Shown here in pieces: positions 51,022 through 63,970 of a DNA stretch of 64,000 bases. The notes under the pieces were generated by a model, which made no database searches, had not been told where the DNA came from, and worked only from the letters and a program-made list of their open reading frames with translations. The stretch covers positions 434,001 to 498,000 of the forward strand of contig CANOQG010000001.1 of assembly GCA_947568835.1 (NCBI GenBank), given 5' to 3'. Position 1 is the first letter of the stretch; each line of letters starts with the position of its first letter. Origin of the DNA: Protonemura montana. Lineage: Eukaryota; Arthropoda; Insecta; Plecoptera; Nemouridae. A program made the position numbers and the translations under genes.

Positions 51022-52509
51022 TTAATGCTTTAAACACTCTGCTACGCTAGCCAGTGGCTCCAGACACTCTGCCACGCTAGCTTGACGCTCTAGGCACTCT
51101 GCCTCGCTATTTAGTAGCTCCAGAAACTCTGCCTCGCTAGCCAGGCACTCCAGACACTCTGGCTCGCTACCAGGACGCTCCAGACACTCTGCCTTCCTAG
51201 CCAGCCGCTCCAGACACTCTGCCATGCTAGCCAGAGATTTCAGACACTCTGCTACGCTAGCTAGACGCTCCAGACACTCTGCCACGCTAGCTAGAAGCTC
51301 CAGACACTCTGCCTTGCTACTTAGACCCTTCAGACACTCTGCCTCGCTAGCCAGGCGCTCCAGACACTCTGCCTCGCTACCCAGACGCTCCAGACTATCT
51401 GCCACGCTAGCCAGTGGCTCCAGAATATTTGCCACGCTAGCCAGAGGCTCCAGACACTCTGCCACGCTAGCTGGACGCTCCAGACACTCTGCATCGCTAA
51501 CCAGGCGCTCCAGACACTCTGCCTCGCTATCCAGACGCTCCAGACACTCTGCCTCGCTACCCAGACGCTCCAGACACTCTGCCTCCCTAGCCAGCCGCTC
51601 CAGACACTCTGCCATGCTAGCCAGAGATTTCAGACACTCTGCTACGCTAGCTAGACGCTCCAGACACTCTGCCACGCTAGCTAGACGCTCTAGACACTCT
51701 GCCTTGCTACCCAGACCCTCCAGACACTCTGCCCCGCTAGCCAGGCGCTCCAGACACTCTGCCTCGCTACCCAGACGCTCCAGACACTTTGCCTCGCTAG
51801 CCAGGCGCTCCAGACACTCTGCCTCGCTACCTAGACGCTTCAGACTATCTGCCACGCTAGCCAGTTGCTCCAGACACTCTGCCACGCTAGCTAGACGCTC
51901 CAGGCACTCTGCCTCGCTACTAAGACGCTCCAGACACTCTGCCTCGCTAGCGAGGCATTCCAGACACTCTGGTTCGCTACTCAGACGCTCCAGACACTCT
52001 GCCACGCTAGCTAGACGCTCCAGACACTCTGCCACGCTAGCCAGACGCTCCAGACACTCTGATTCGCTACCCAGACGTTCCAGACACTTTCCCTCGCTCC
52101 CCAGACGCTCCGGACACTCTGCCTCGCTAGCCAGCCGCTTTAGACACTCTGCCACGCTAGCCAAACGCTCCAGACACTTTGCTACGCTAGCCAGACGCTC
52201 CAGACACTCTGATTCGCTACCCAGACGTTCCAGACACTTTGCCTTGCCACCCAGACGCTCCAGACACTCTGCCTCGCTAGCCAGGCGCTTCAGAAGCTCT
52301 GCCTCGCTAGCCAGGCGCTCCAGACACTCTGCCATGCTAGCCAGACGTTCCAGACACACTGCCTCGCTTGCCAGGCACTCAAAACACTCTGACTCGCTAG
52401 CCAGGCGCTCCATACCTTCTTCCTTGCTAGCCTTTCGTTCCAGACTTTCTGCCTCGCTAGCAAGACGCTCAAGACACAGACTGCCTCGCTTGCCAGGCGC
52501 TCCAGACAC
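51022..52509 (-). other. Minus open frame (495 codons), copy of 43309-44796
   Basis: Copy at +7,713. One visible difference is Glu where the first copy has Gln (ECPERLGSE against ECPQRLGSE), from the base change at 44397/52110. Confidence 0.5.
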
Positions 52510-53618
52510 TCTCCCACGCTAGCCAGACGCTGCAGACCATCTACCCTGCTAGCCAGACGCTCCAGACACTCTGCCTCGCTACCCAGACGCTCCAGACACT
52601 TTGCCTCGCTATCCAGACGCTCCAGAGACTCTGCCTCGCTAGCCAGGCGCTTCAGACACTCTGCCTCGCTAGCTAGACGCTCCAGACACTCTGCCATGCT
52701 AGCCTGACGCTATTGACTATATGCCACGCTAGCCAGTGGCTCCAGACTATCTGCCACGCTAGCCAGAGGCTCCAGACACTCTGCCATGCTAGCCAGACGC
52801 TTCAGACTTTCTGCCACGCTAGCCAAACGCTCCAGACACTCTGCCACGCTAGCCAGACGCTCCAGACACTCTGATTCGCTACCTAGACGTTCCAGACACT
52901 TTGCCTTGCTACTGAGACGCTCCAGACTATCTGCCACGCTAGCCAGTGGCTCCAGATTATCTGCCACGCTAGCCAGAGGCTCCAGACACTCTGCCACGCT
53001 AGCAAGACGCTCCAGACACTCTGCCTCGCTAGCCAGGCGCTCCAGACACTCTGCCTTGCTACCCAAAATCTCCAGACACTCTGCCTCGCTAGCCAGCCGC
53101 TCCAGACACTCTGCCATGCTAGCCAGAGATTTCAGACACTCTGCCTCGCTAGCCAGGCGCTCCAGACACTCTGCCTCGCTACCCAGACGCTCTAGACACT
53201 CTGCCTCGCTAGCCAGCCGCTCCAGACACTCTGCCATGACAGCCAGACGTTTCAGACTTACTGCCACGCTAGCCAGAGGTTTCAGACACTCTGCTACGCT
53301 AGCTAGACTCTCCAGACTCTCTGCCTCGCTAGCTAGATGCTCCAGACACTCTGCCTTGCTACCCAGACCCTCCAGACACTCTACCTCGCTAGCCAGGCGC
53401 TCCAGACACGCTGCCTCGCTACCCAGACGCTTCAGACTATCTACTACGCTAGCCAGTGGCTCCAGATTATCTGCCACGCTAGCCAGAGGCTCCAGACACT
53501 CTGCTACGCTAGCTAGACGCTCCAGACACTCTGCCTCGCTAGCCAGGCGCTCCAGACACGCTGCCTCGCTACCCAGACGCTCCAGACTCTCTGTCTTGCT
53601 AGCTAGTCGCTCTAGACA
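51022..53618. repeat. Homogeneous block L6 (2.6 kb)
   Basis: Units from M3 at 51022 copy 43309 onward until the duplication ends near 52707. From there to M1 at 53619 the order of variants is new, with GTGGCTCC and GAGGCTCC units and a CATGACAGCC unit at 53233. The +2 irregularity recurs near 52474. Confidence 0.88.
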
Positions 53619-54711
53619 CTAAGCCTCGGTAAAAAGACACTCCAGACACTTTTCCCCGCTTGCCAGACTCTCCAGACAGTCTGCCTTACAAGCAAGACGC
53701 TCCAGACATTCTGCCTCACTTGCTAGACGCTCTAAACACTCTGTCTAAGAAGCAAGACGCTCCAGACACCCTGTCTCGCTTGCCAGACGCTCCAAACACT
53801 CTGTCTTAGAAGCAAGACGCTCCAGACACCCTGTTTGGCATGCCCGACGCTCCAGATACTCTGCTTTGCTTGCCAGACGCTCCAGACACTCTACCACGCT
53901 AGCCAGAAGCTACAGACACTCTACTTTGCTAGGAAGACGCTTTAGACACTCTACCTCGGTAATAAAACGCTCCAGAAACTCTGCCTCGCTTGCAAGACGC
54001 TCCAGACTATCTGCCTTCCTAGCCAGACTCTTCAGAAGCTCTGCCATGCTAGCAATTCGCTCCAGACACTTTGCCTCACTAGCAAGAAGCTCCAGGCACT
54101 CTGCTTTGCTTGCCAGACGCTCCAGACACTCATCCATGCTAGCCAGACGCTCCAGACACGCTGCCTCGCTAAAAAGACGCTTCAGACACTCTGCCTCGCT
54201 AACAAGACGCTCTAGACACTCTGCTTTGCTAGCAAGACGTTTCAGACACTCTTCCTCGCTAGCTAGACGCCCCAGACACTCTGCCTTGGAAGTAAGATGC
54301 TCCAGACTATCTGCCACGCTAGCTAGACGCTCCAGACACTCTGCATTGGTAGTTAGATGCTCCAGACTATCTGCCACGCTAGCTAGACGCTCCAGACACT
54401 CTGCCTCGCTACCCAGACGCTCCAGAAACTCTGCCTCGCTAGATTGGCGTCAGACACTTTGCCTTGCTAGACAGACGCTCCATACACTCTCGTTTTATTG
54501 CAAATCGCTTCAGACACTTTGCCTCGGTAATAACACGCTCAAGAAACTCTGCCTCGCTAGCAAGACGATCCAGACACTCTGCTTAACTATCCAGACGCTC
54601 CAGACACTCTGCCATGCTAGCCAGACGCTGCAGACACTCTGCCTCACTAGCAAAAAGCTCCAGACACTCTGCATCGCTATCCAGGCGCTCCAGACGCTTT
54701 GCTTTAATATT
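53619..54711. repeat. Last beta module
   Basis: M1 is at 53619, M2 at 54442 (823 bp, the longest M1-M2 spacing) and M3 at 54712 (270 bp after M2; every other spacing is 330). It combines the units unique to cassette beta modules with the alpha-type TAAAAAGACGCTTC unit, so it may represent a less deleted form. To its right no M1, M2 or M3 appears. Confidence 0.87.
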
Positions 54712-56175
54712 TTAATGCTTTAAACACTCTGCTACGCTAGCCAGTGGCTCCAGACACTCTGCCACGCTAGCTTGACGCTCTAGGCACTCTGCCTCGCTAT
54801 TTAGACGCTCCAGAAACTCTGCCTTGCTAGCCAGGCACTCCAGACACTCTGGCTCGCTTCCAGGACGCTCCAGACACTCTGCCTTCCTAGCCAGCCGCTC
54901 CAGACACTCTGCCATGCTAGCCAGAGATTTCAAACACTCTGCTACGCTAGCTAGACGCTCCAGACACTCTGCCACGCTAGCTAGAAGCTCCAGACACTCT
55001 GCCTTGCTACTTAGACCCTTCAGACACTCTGCCTCGCTAGCCAGGCGCTCCAGACACTCTGCCTCGCTACCCAGACGCTCCAGACTATCTGCCACGCTAG
55101 CCAGTGGCTCCAGAATATTTGCCACGCTAGCCAGAGGCTCCAGACACTCTGCCACGCTAGCTAGACGCTCCAGACACTCTGCATCGCTAACCAGGCGCTC
55201 CAGACACTCTGCCTCGCTATCCAGACGCTCCAGACACTCTGCCTCGCTAGCATGACGCCCCAGACACTCTGCCTCGCTAGCCAGGCGCTCCAGACACTCT
55301 GCCTCGCTATCCAGACGCTCCAGACACTCTGCCTCGCTAGCCAGCCTCTCCAGACACTCTGCAATGCTAGCCAGACGCTCCAGACTTTCTGCCACGCTAG
55401 CCAGAGGTTTTAGACACTCTGCTACGCTAGCTAGACGCTCCAGACACTCTGCCTTGCTACCCAGACCCTCCAGACACTCTGCCTTGCTACCCAGACCCTC
55501 CAGACACTCTGCCTCGCTAGCCAGGCGCTCCAGACACGCTGCCTCGCTACCCAGACGCTCCAGACTATCAGCCACGCTAGCCAGTGGCTCCAGATTATCT
55601 GCCACGCTAGCCAGACGCTCCAGACACTCTGCCTCGCTAGCCAGACGCTTTAGACTTTCTGCCACGCTAGCCAGAGGTTTTAGACACTCTGCTACGCTAG
55701 CTAGACGCTCCAGACACTCTGCGTCGCTAGCTTGACGCTCCAGACACTCTGCCTTGCTACCCAGACCCTCCAGACACTCTGCCCCGCTAGCCTGGCGCTC
55801 CAGACACTCTGGCTCGCGACCCAGACGCTCCAGACACTCTGCCTCGCTACCCAGACGCTCCAGACTATCTGCTACGCTAGCCAAAGGCCCCAGACACTCT
55901 GCCACGCTAGCTAGACGCTCCAGACACTCTGCCTCGCTAGCCAGGCGCTCCAGACACTCTGCCTCGCTACCAAGACTCTCTAGACACTCTGCCTCGCTAG
56001 CCAGCCGCTTCAGACACTCTGCTACGCTACCCTGACGCTCCAGACTATCAGCCACGCTAGCCAGTGGCTCCAGATTATCTGCCACGCTAGCCAGAGGCTC
56101 CAGACACTCTGCCACGCTAGCTAGACGCTCCAGACACTCTGCCTCCCTAGCCAGACGCTCCAGACTTTCTGCCAC
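54712..56175 (-). other. Minus open frame (487 codons) ending at the last M3
   Basis: Decapeptide repeats from 56175 to the M3 TAA at 54712. Part of the sequence recurs inside the 780- and 700-codon frames to the right, at offsets 4,647 and 7,405. Confidence 0.5.
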
Positions 56176-58019
56176 GCTAGCCAGAGGTTTCAGACACTCT
56201 GCTACGCTAGCTTAACGCTCCAGACTTTCTGCTACGCTAGCCAGACGCTCAAGACACTATGCCACGCTAGCTTGACGCCTCAGACACTCTGCCTTGCTAC
56301 CCAGACCCTCCAGACACTCTGCCTGCTACCCAGACGCTCCAGACACTCTGCCTCGCTAGCCAGGCGCTCCAGACACTCTGCCACGCTAGCTAGACGCTCC
56401 AGGCACTCTGCCTCGCTACTTAGACGCTCCAGACACTCTGCCTCGCTAGCCAGCCGCTCCAGACACTCTACCACGCTAGCCAGACACTCCAGACACTCTA
56501 CCACGCAAGCTAGACGCTCCAGGCACTCTGCCTCGCTACTTGGACGCTCCAGACACTCTGCCTCGCTAGCCAGGCGCTTCAGACACTCTGCCTCGCTACT
56601 CAGACTCTCCAGACACTCTGCCTCGCTAGCCAGGCGCTCCAGACACTCTGCCACACTACCCAGACTCTCCAGACTTTCTGCCTCGCTAGCCAGGCGCTCC
56701 AGACACTCTGCCTCGCTAGTCAGCCGCTCCAGACACTCTGCCTCGCTACTCAGACTCTCCAGACACTCTGCCTCGCTAGCCAGGCGCTCCAGACACTCTG
56801 CCACGCTACCCAGACTCTCCAGACACTCTGCCTCGCTAGCCAGGCGCTCCAGACACTCTGCCATGCTAGCCAGACGCTTCAGACACTCTGGCTAGCTACC
56901 CAGACTCTCCAGACTCTCTGCCTCGCTAGCCAGGCGCTCCAGACACTCTGCCACGCTAGCCAGACGCTCCAGACACTCTGATTCGCTACCCAGACGTTCA
57001 AGACACTTTGCCTCGCTCCTGAGACGCTCCAGACACTCTGCCTCGATAGCCAGGCGCTTCAGAAGCTCTGCCTCGCTAGCCAGGCGCTCCAGACACTCTG
57101 CCATTCTAGCCAGACGCTCCAGACTATCTGCTACGCTAGCCAGAGGCTCCAGACACTCTGCCACGCTAGTTAGTGGCTCCAGCCACTCTGCCAGGCTAGC
57201 TCGACGCTCCAGGCACTCTGCCTCGCTACTTAGACGCTCCAGACACTCTGCCTCGCTAGCCAGGCGCTTCAGACACTCTGGCTGGCAACCCAGACGCTCC
57301 AGACACACTGCCTCGCTAGCCAGTGGCTCCAGAATATCTGCCACGCTAGCCAGAGGCTGCAGACACTCTGCAATGCTAGCCAGACGCTCCAGACACTCTG
57401 CCACGCTAGCCAGAGGCTGAAGACACTCTGATTCGCTACTTAGACGCTCCAGACACCTTGCCTCGCTACCCAGACACACCAGACACTCTGCCTCGCTAGC
57501 TAAACGCTCCAGACACTCTGCCTTGCTACCCAGACCCTCCAGACACTCTGTCTCGCTAGCCATGCGCTCCAGAATTTCTGCCTCGCTACCCAGACGCTCC
57601 AGACTATCTGCCACGCTAGCCAGGGGCTCCAGACTATCTGCCACGCTAGCCAGAGGCTCCAGACACTCTGCCACGCTTGTTAGACAATCCAGACTTTCTG
57701 CCTCGCTAGCCAGGCGCTCCAGACACTCTGCCACGCTAGCCAGACGCTCCAGACTTTCTGATTCGCTACCCAGACGTTCAAGACACTTTGCCTCGCTCCC
57801 CAGACGCTCCAGACACTCTGCCTCGTTAGCCAGGCGCTTCAGAAGCTCTGCCTCGCTAGCCAGGCGCTCCAGACACTCTGCCATTCTAGCCAGACGCTCC
57901 AGACTATCTGCTACGCTAGCCAGAGGCTCCAGACACTCTGCCACGCTAGATAGACGCTCCAGACACTCTGCCTTGCTACCCAGAATCTCCAGACACTCTG
58001 CCTCAGTAGCCAGGCGCTC
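54712..58019. repeat. Landmark-free 30-bp tail block
   Basis: Near-consensus units run from M3 at 54712. Bases about 55250-56130 match about 59897-60777 at offset 4,647. A 29-bp unit (GCCTGCTACC near 56321) is a single-base deletion that ends open frames in both directions. The section 56330-56900 is rich in GCTACTCAG and GCTACTTAG units not common to the left. Confidence 0.85.
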
Positions 58020-58694
58020 CAGACACTCTGCCTCGCTACCCAGACGCTTTAGACTATCTGCCACGCTAGCCAGTGGCTCCAGACACTCTGCCACGCTAGC
58101 TAGACGCTCCAGGCACTCTGCCTCGCTACTTAGACGCTCCAGAAACTCTGCCTCACTAGCCAGGCACTCCAGACACTCTGGCTCGCTACCCAGACGATCC
58201 AGACACTCTGCCTCCCTAGCCGACCGCTTTAGACACTCTGCCATGCTAGCCAGAGATTTCAGACACTCTGCTACGCTAGCTAGACGCTCCAGACACTCTG
58301 CCACGCTAGCTAGACGCTCCAGACACTCTGCCTTGCTACTTAGACCCTCCAGACACTCTGCCTCGCTAGCCAGGCGCTCCAGACACTCTGCCTCGCTACC
58401 CAGACGCTCCAGACTATTTGCCACGCTAGCCAGAGGCTCCAGACACTCTGCCACGCTAGCTAGACGCTCCAGACACTCTGCCTCGCTAGCCAGGCACTCC
58501 AGACACTCTGATTCGCTACCCAGACGTTCCAGACACTTTGCCTCGCTACCCAGACAATCCAGACTATCTGCAACGCTAGCAAGAGGCTCCAGACACTCTG
58601 CCACGCAAGCTAGACGCTCCAGACACTCTGCCTTGCTACCCAGAATCTCAAGAAACTCTGCCACGCTAGCCAGTGGGTCCAGCCACTCTGCCAC
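56892..58694 (-). other. Minus open frame (600 codons), decapeptides
   Basis: ECLERLASEA-type repeats run from an ATGGCAGAGTGG start at 58694 to a TAG in the CTAGCTACCC unit at 56892. The frame includes less common variants (LLKRLAIEA, ILERMASET) that keep hydrophobic residues at the Leu positions. Confidence 0.5.
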
Positions 58695-60777
58695 GCTAGC
58701 TAGACGCTCCAGGCACTTGCCTCGCTACTTAGACGCTCCAGACACTCTGCCTCGCTAGCCAGCCGCTCCAGACACTCTACCACGCTAGCCAGACACTCCA
58801 GACACTCTACCACGCAAGCTAGACGCTCCAGGCACTCTGCCTCGCTAGCCAGGCGTTCCATACACTCTGGCTCGCTCCCATACGCTCCAGACTTTCTGCC
58901 ACGCTAGCCAGTGGCTCCAGACTATCTGCCACGCTAGCCAGAGGCTGCAGACACTCTGCAATGCTAGCCAGACGCTCCAGATACTCTGCCACGCTAGCCA
59001 GAGGCTGAAGACACTCTGCAATGCTAGCCAGGCGCTCCAGACACTCTGCCTCGCTAGCCAGCCGCTCCAGACACTCTGCCATGCTAGCCAGACGCTTCAG
59101 ACACTCTGGCTAGCAACCCAGACTCTCCAGACACTCTGCCTCGCTAGCCAGGCGCTCCAGACACTCTGCCACGCTAGCCAGACGCTCCAGACACTCTGAT
59201 TCGCTACCCAGACGTTCAAGACACTTTGCCTCGCTCCCCAGACGCTCCAGACACTCTGCCTCGTTAGCCAGGCGCTTTAGAAGCTCTGCCTCGCTAGCCA
59301 GGCGCTCCAGACACTCTGCCATTCTAGCCAGACGCTCCAGACTATCTGCTACGCTAGCCAGAGGCTCCAGACACTCTGCCACGCTAGATAGACGCTCCAG
59401 ACACTCTGCCTTGCTACCCAGAATCTCCAGACACTCTGCCTCGCTAGCCAGGCGCTCCAGACACTCTGCCTCGCTACCCAGACGCTTTAGACTATCTGCA
59501 ACGCTAGCCAGTGGCTCAAGACACTCTGCCACGCTAGCTAGACGCTCCAGGCACTCTGCCTCGCTACTTAGACGCTCCAGAAACTCTGCCTCACTAGCCA
59601 GGCACTCCAGACACTCTGGCTCGCTACCCAGACGATCCAGACACTCTGCCTCCCTAGCCAGCCGCTCCAGACACTCTGCCATGCTAGCCAGAGATTTCAG
59701 ACACTCTGCTACGCTAGCTAGACGCTCCAGACACTCTGCCACGCTAGCTAGACGCTCCAGACACTCTGCCTTGCTACTAAGACCCTCCAGACACTCTGCC
59801 TCGCTAGCCAGGCGCTCCAGACACTCTTCCTCGCTACCCAGACGCTCCAGACTATTTGCCACGCTAGCCAGAGGCTCCAGACACTCTGCCACGCTAGCCA
59901 GACGCTCCAGACACTCTGCCTCGCTAGCCAGGCGCTCCAGACACTCTGCCTCGCTATCCAGACGCTCCAGACACTCTGCCTCGCTAGCCAGCCTCTCCAG
60001 ACACTCTGCAATGCTAGCCAGACGCTCCAGACTTTCTGCCACGCTAGCCAGAGGTTTTAGACACTCTGCTACGCTAGCTAGACGCTCCAGACACTCTGCC
60101 TTGCTACCCAGACCCTCCAGACACTCTGCCTTGCTACCCAGACCCTCCAGACACTCTGCCTCGCTAGCCAGGCGCTCCAGACACGCTGCCTCGCTACCCA
60201 GACGCTCCAGACTATCAGCCACGCTAGCCAGTGGCTCCAGATTATCTGCCACGCTAGCCAGACGCTCCAGACACTCTGCCTCGCTAGCCAGACGCTCCAG
60301 ACTTTCTGCCACGCTAGCCAGAGGTTTTAGACACTCTGCTACGCTAGCTAGACGCTCCAGACACTCTGCGTCGCTAGCTTGACGCTCCAGACACTCTGCC
60401 TTGCTACCCAGACCCTCCAGACACTCTGTTCCGCTAGCCTGGCGCTCCAGACACTCTGCCTCGCGACCCAGACGCTCCAGACACTCTGCCTCGCTACCCA
60501 GACGCTCCAGACTATCTGCTACGCTAGCCAAAGGCCCCAGACACTCTGCCACGCTAGCTAGACGCTCCAGACACTCTGCCTCGCTAGCCAGGCGCTCCAG
60601 ACACTCTGCCTCGCTACCAAGACTCTCTAGACACTCTGCCTCGCTAGCCAGCCGCTTCAGACACTCTGCTACGCTACCCTGACGCTCCAGACTATCAGCC
60701 ACGCTAGCCAGTGGCTCCAGATTATCTGCCACGCTAGCCAGAGGCTCCAGACACTCTGCCACGCTAGCTAGACGCTC
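58020..60777. repeat. 2,758-bp tandem repeat, copy 1
   Basis: Starting at CACTCTGCCTCGCTACCC, the sequence recurs 2,758 bp later; for example GCCGACCGCTTTAG is at 58218 and 60976. The period is 92 units minus 2 bp. Two 29-bp units account for the deficit: GGCACTTGCC near 58712 and GCTCCCATACG near 58873. Confidence 0.9.
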
Positions 60778-61452
60778 CAGACACTCTGCCTCGCTACCCA
60801 GACGCTTTAGACTATCTGCCACGCTAGCCAGTGGCTCCAGACACTCTGCCACGCTAGCTAGACGCTCCAGGCACTCTGCCTCGCTACTTAGACGCTCCAG
60901 AAACTCTGCCTCACTAGCCAGGCACTCCAGACACTCTGGCTCGCTACCCAGACGATCCAGACACTCTGCCTCCCTAGCCGACCGCTTTAGACACTCTGCC
61001 ATGCTAGCCAGAGATTTCAGACACTCTGCTACGCTAGCTAGACGCTCCAGACACTCTGCCACGCTAGCTAGACGCTCCAGACACTCTGCCTTGCTACTTA
61101 GACCCTCCAGACACTCTGCCTCGCTAGCCAGGCGCTCCAGACACTCTGCCTCGCTACCCAGACGCTCCAGACTATTTGCCACGCTAGCCAGAGGCTCCAG
61201 ACACTCTGCCACGCTAGCTAGACGCTCCAGACACTCTGCCTCGCTAGCCAGGCACTCCAGACACTCTGATTCGCTACCCAGACGTTCCAGACACTTTGCC
61301 TCGCTACCCAGACAATCCAGACTATCTGCAACGCTAGCAAGAGGCTCCAGACACTCTGCCACGCAAGCTAGACGCTCCAGACACTCTGCCTTGCTACCCA
61401 GAATCTCAAGACACTCTGCCACGCTAGCCAGTGGGTCCAGCCACTCTGCCAC
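59110..61452 (-). other. Longest minus open frame (780 codons), ECLERLASEA decapeptides
   Basis: The frame reads repeated AECLERLASE / ECLERLASVA decapeptides. Leu is nearly invariant at the third and sixth residues of ECLERLASEA, Ala or Gly follows, and charged Glu and Arg lie between. The pattern would suit an amphipathic helix of ten-residue period. The start is an ATGGCAGAG unit and the end is a TAG in the GGCTAGCAACCC unit near 59108. There is no non-repeat domain, promoter or intron signal that I can see. The 29-bp unit near 58712/61470 lies just outside it. If any frame here is genuine I would favour this one, but the evidence is weak. Confidence 0.5.
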
Positions 61453-63535
61453 GCTAGCTAGACGCTCCAGGCACTTGCCTCGCTACTTAGACGCTCCAGA
61501 CACTCTGCCTCGCTAGCCAGCCGCTCCAGACACTCTACCACGCTAGCCAGACACTCCAGACACTCTACCACGCAAGCTAGACGCTCCAGGCACTCTGCCT
61601 CGCTAGCCAGGCGTTCCATACACTCTGGCTCGCTCCCATACGCTCCAGACTTTCTGCCACGCTAGCCAGTGGCTCCAGACTATCTGCCACGCTAGCCAGA
61701 GGCTGCAGACACTCTGCAATGCTAGCCAGACGCTCCAGACACTCTGCCACGCTAGCCAGAGGCTGAAGACACTCTGCAATGCTAGCCAGGCGCTCCAGAC
61801 ACTCTGCCTCGCTAGCCAGCCGCTCCAGACACTCTGCCATGCTAGCCAGACGCTTCAGACACTCTGGCTAGCAACCCAGACTCTCCAGACACTCTGCCTC
61901 GCTAGCCAGGCGCTCCAGACACTCTGCCACGCTAGCCAGACGCTCCAGACACTCTGATTCGCTACCCAGACGTTCAAGACACTTTGCCTCGCTCCCCAGA
62001 CGCTCCAGACACTCTGCCTCGTTAGCCAGGCGCTTTAGAAGCTCTGCCTCGCTAGCCAGGCGCTCCAGACACTCTGCCATTCTAGCCAGACGCTCCAGAC
62101 TATCTGCTACGCTAGCCAGAGGCTCCAGACACTCTGCCACGCTAGATAGACGCTCCAGACACTCTGCCTTGCTACCCAGAATCTCCAGACACTCTGCCTC
62201 GCTAGCCAGGCGCTCCAGACACTCTGCCTCGCTACCCAGACGCTTTAGACTATCTGCAACGCTAGCCAGTGGCTCAAGACACTCTGCCACGCTAGCTAGA
62301 CGCTCCAGGCACTCTGCCTCGCTACTTAGACGCTCCAGAAACTCTGCCTCACTAGCCAGGCACTCCAGACACTCTGGCTCGCTACCCAGACGATCCAGAC
62401 ACTCTGCCTCCCTAGCCAGCCGCTCCAGACACTCTGCCATGCTAGCCAGAGATTTCAGACACTCTGCTACGCTAGCTAGACGCTCCAGACACTCTGCCAC
62501 GCTAGCTAGACGCTCCAGACACTCTGCCTTGCTACTAAGACCCTCCAGACACTCTGCCTCGCTAGCCAGGCGCTCCAGACACTCTTCCTCGCTACCCAGA
62601 CGCTCCAGACTATTTGCCACGCTAGCCAGAGGCTCCAGACACTCTGCCACGCTAGCCAGACGCTCCAGACACTCTGCCTCGCTAGCCAGGCGCTCCAGAC
62701 ACTCTGCCTCGCTATCCAGACGCTCCAGACACTCTGCCTCGCTAGCCAGCCTCTCCAGACACTCTGCAATGCTAGCCAGACGCTCCAGACTTTCTGCCAC
62801 GCTAGCCAGAGGTTTTAGACACTCTGCTACGCTAGCTAGACGCTCCAGACACTCTGCCTTGCTACCCAGACCCTCCAGACACTCTGCCTTGCTACCCAGA
62901 CCCTCCAGACACTCTGCCTCGCTAGCCAGGCGCTCCAGACACGCTGCCTCGCTACCCAGACGCTCCAGACTATCAGCCACGCTAGCCAGTGGCTCCAGAT
63001 TATCTGCCACGCTAGCCAGACGCTCTAGACACTCTGCCTCGCTAGCCAGACGCTCCAGACTTTCTGCCACGCTAGCCAGAGGTTTTAGACACTCTGCTAC
63101 GCTAGCTAGACGCTCCAGACACTCTGCGTCGCTAGCTTGACGCTCCAGACACTCTGCCTTGCTACCCAGACCCTCCAGACACTCTGTTCCGCTAGCCTGG
63201 CGCTCCAGACACTCTGCCTCGCGACCCAGACGCTCCAGACACTCTGCCTCGCTACCCAGACGCTCCAGACTATCTGCTACGCTAGCCAAAGGCCCCAGAC
63301 ACTCTGCCACGCTAGCTAGACGCTCCAGACACTCTGCCTCGCTAGCCAGGCGCTCCAGACACTCTGCCTCGCTACCAAGACTCTCTAGACACTCTGCCTC
63401 GCTAGCCAGCCGCTTCAGACACTCTGCTACGCTACCCTGACGCTCCAGACTATCAGCCACGCTAGCCAGTGGCTCCAGATTATCTGCCACGCTAGCCAGA
63501 GGCTCCAGACACTCTGCCACGCTAGCTAGACGCTC
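60778..63535. repeat. 2,758-bp tandem repeat, copy 2
   Basis: This copies 58020-60777 with few changes, such as GCTCTAGAC near 63023 where copy 1 has GCTCCAGAC near 60265. The 29-bp units recur near 61470 and 61631. Minus frames of 780 (59110-61452) and 700 codons (61868-63970) lie at equivalent places. Confidence 0.9.
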
Positions 63536-63970
63536 CAGACACTCTGCCTCGCTACCCAGACGCTTTAGACTATCTGCCACGCTAGCCAGTGGCTCCAGAC
63601 ACTCTGCCACGCTAGCTAGACGCTCCAGGCACTCTGCCTCGCTACTTAGACGCTCCAGAAACTCTGCCTCACTAGCCAGGCACTCCAGACACTCTGGCTC
63701 GCTACCCAGACGATCCAGACACTCTGCCTCCCTAGCCGACCGCTTTAGACACTCTGCCATGCTAGCCAGAGATTTCAGACACTCTGCTACGCTAGCTAGA
63801 CGCTCCAGACACTCTGCCACGCTAGCTAGACGCTCCAGACACTCTGCCTTGCTACTTAGACCCTCCAGACACTCTGCCTCGCTAGCCAGGCGCTCCAGAC
63901 ACTCTGCCTCGCTACCCAGACGCTCCAGACTATTTGCCACGCTAGCCAGAGGCTCCAGACACTCTGCCAC
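61868..63970 (-). other. Minus open frame (700 codons), copy of 59110-61452
   Basis: This is the counterpart at +2,758, ending at the same TAG-bearing unit near 61866. It is shorter only because it starts at an internal ATG close to the window edge, so the true frame may continue past 64000. Confidence 0.5.

Larger units (their letters stand above)
44995..52707. repeat. 7,713-bp tandem duplication, second copy
   Basis: Landmarks recur at exactly +7,713: M3 46641, M1 49989, M2 50692, M3 51022. The copy ends near 52707, where GCCTGACGCT continues into ATTGACTATATG instead of CCAGGTACTC. I noticed only about half a dozen base differences from the first copy, for example near 38244/45957, 38785/46498 and 44397/52110. 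Confidence 0.9.

Noticed and set aside
37282..52707. Transposable-element movement as the cause of the large duplications
   Set aside because: No terminal inverted repeats, target-site duplications or transposase are seen at any joint. In-register unequal exchange explains all joints except 15325.
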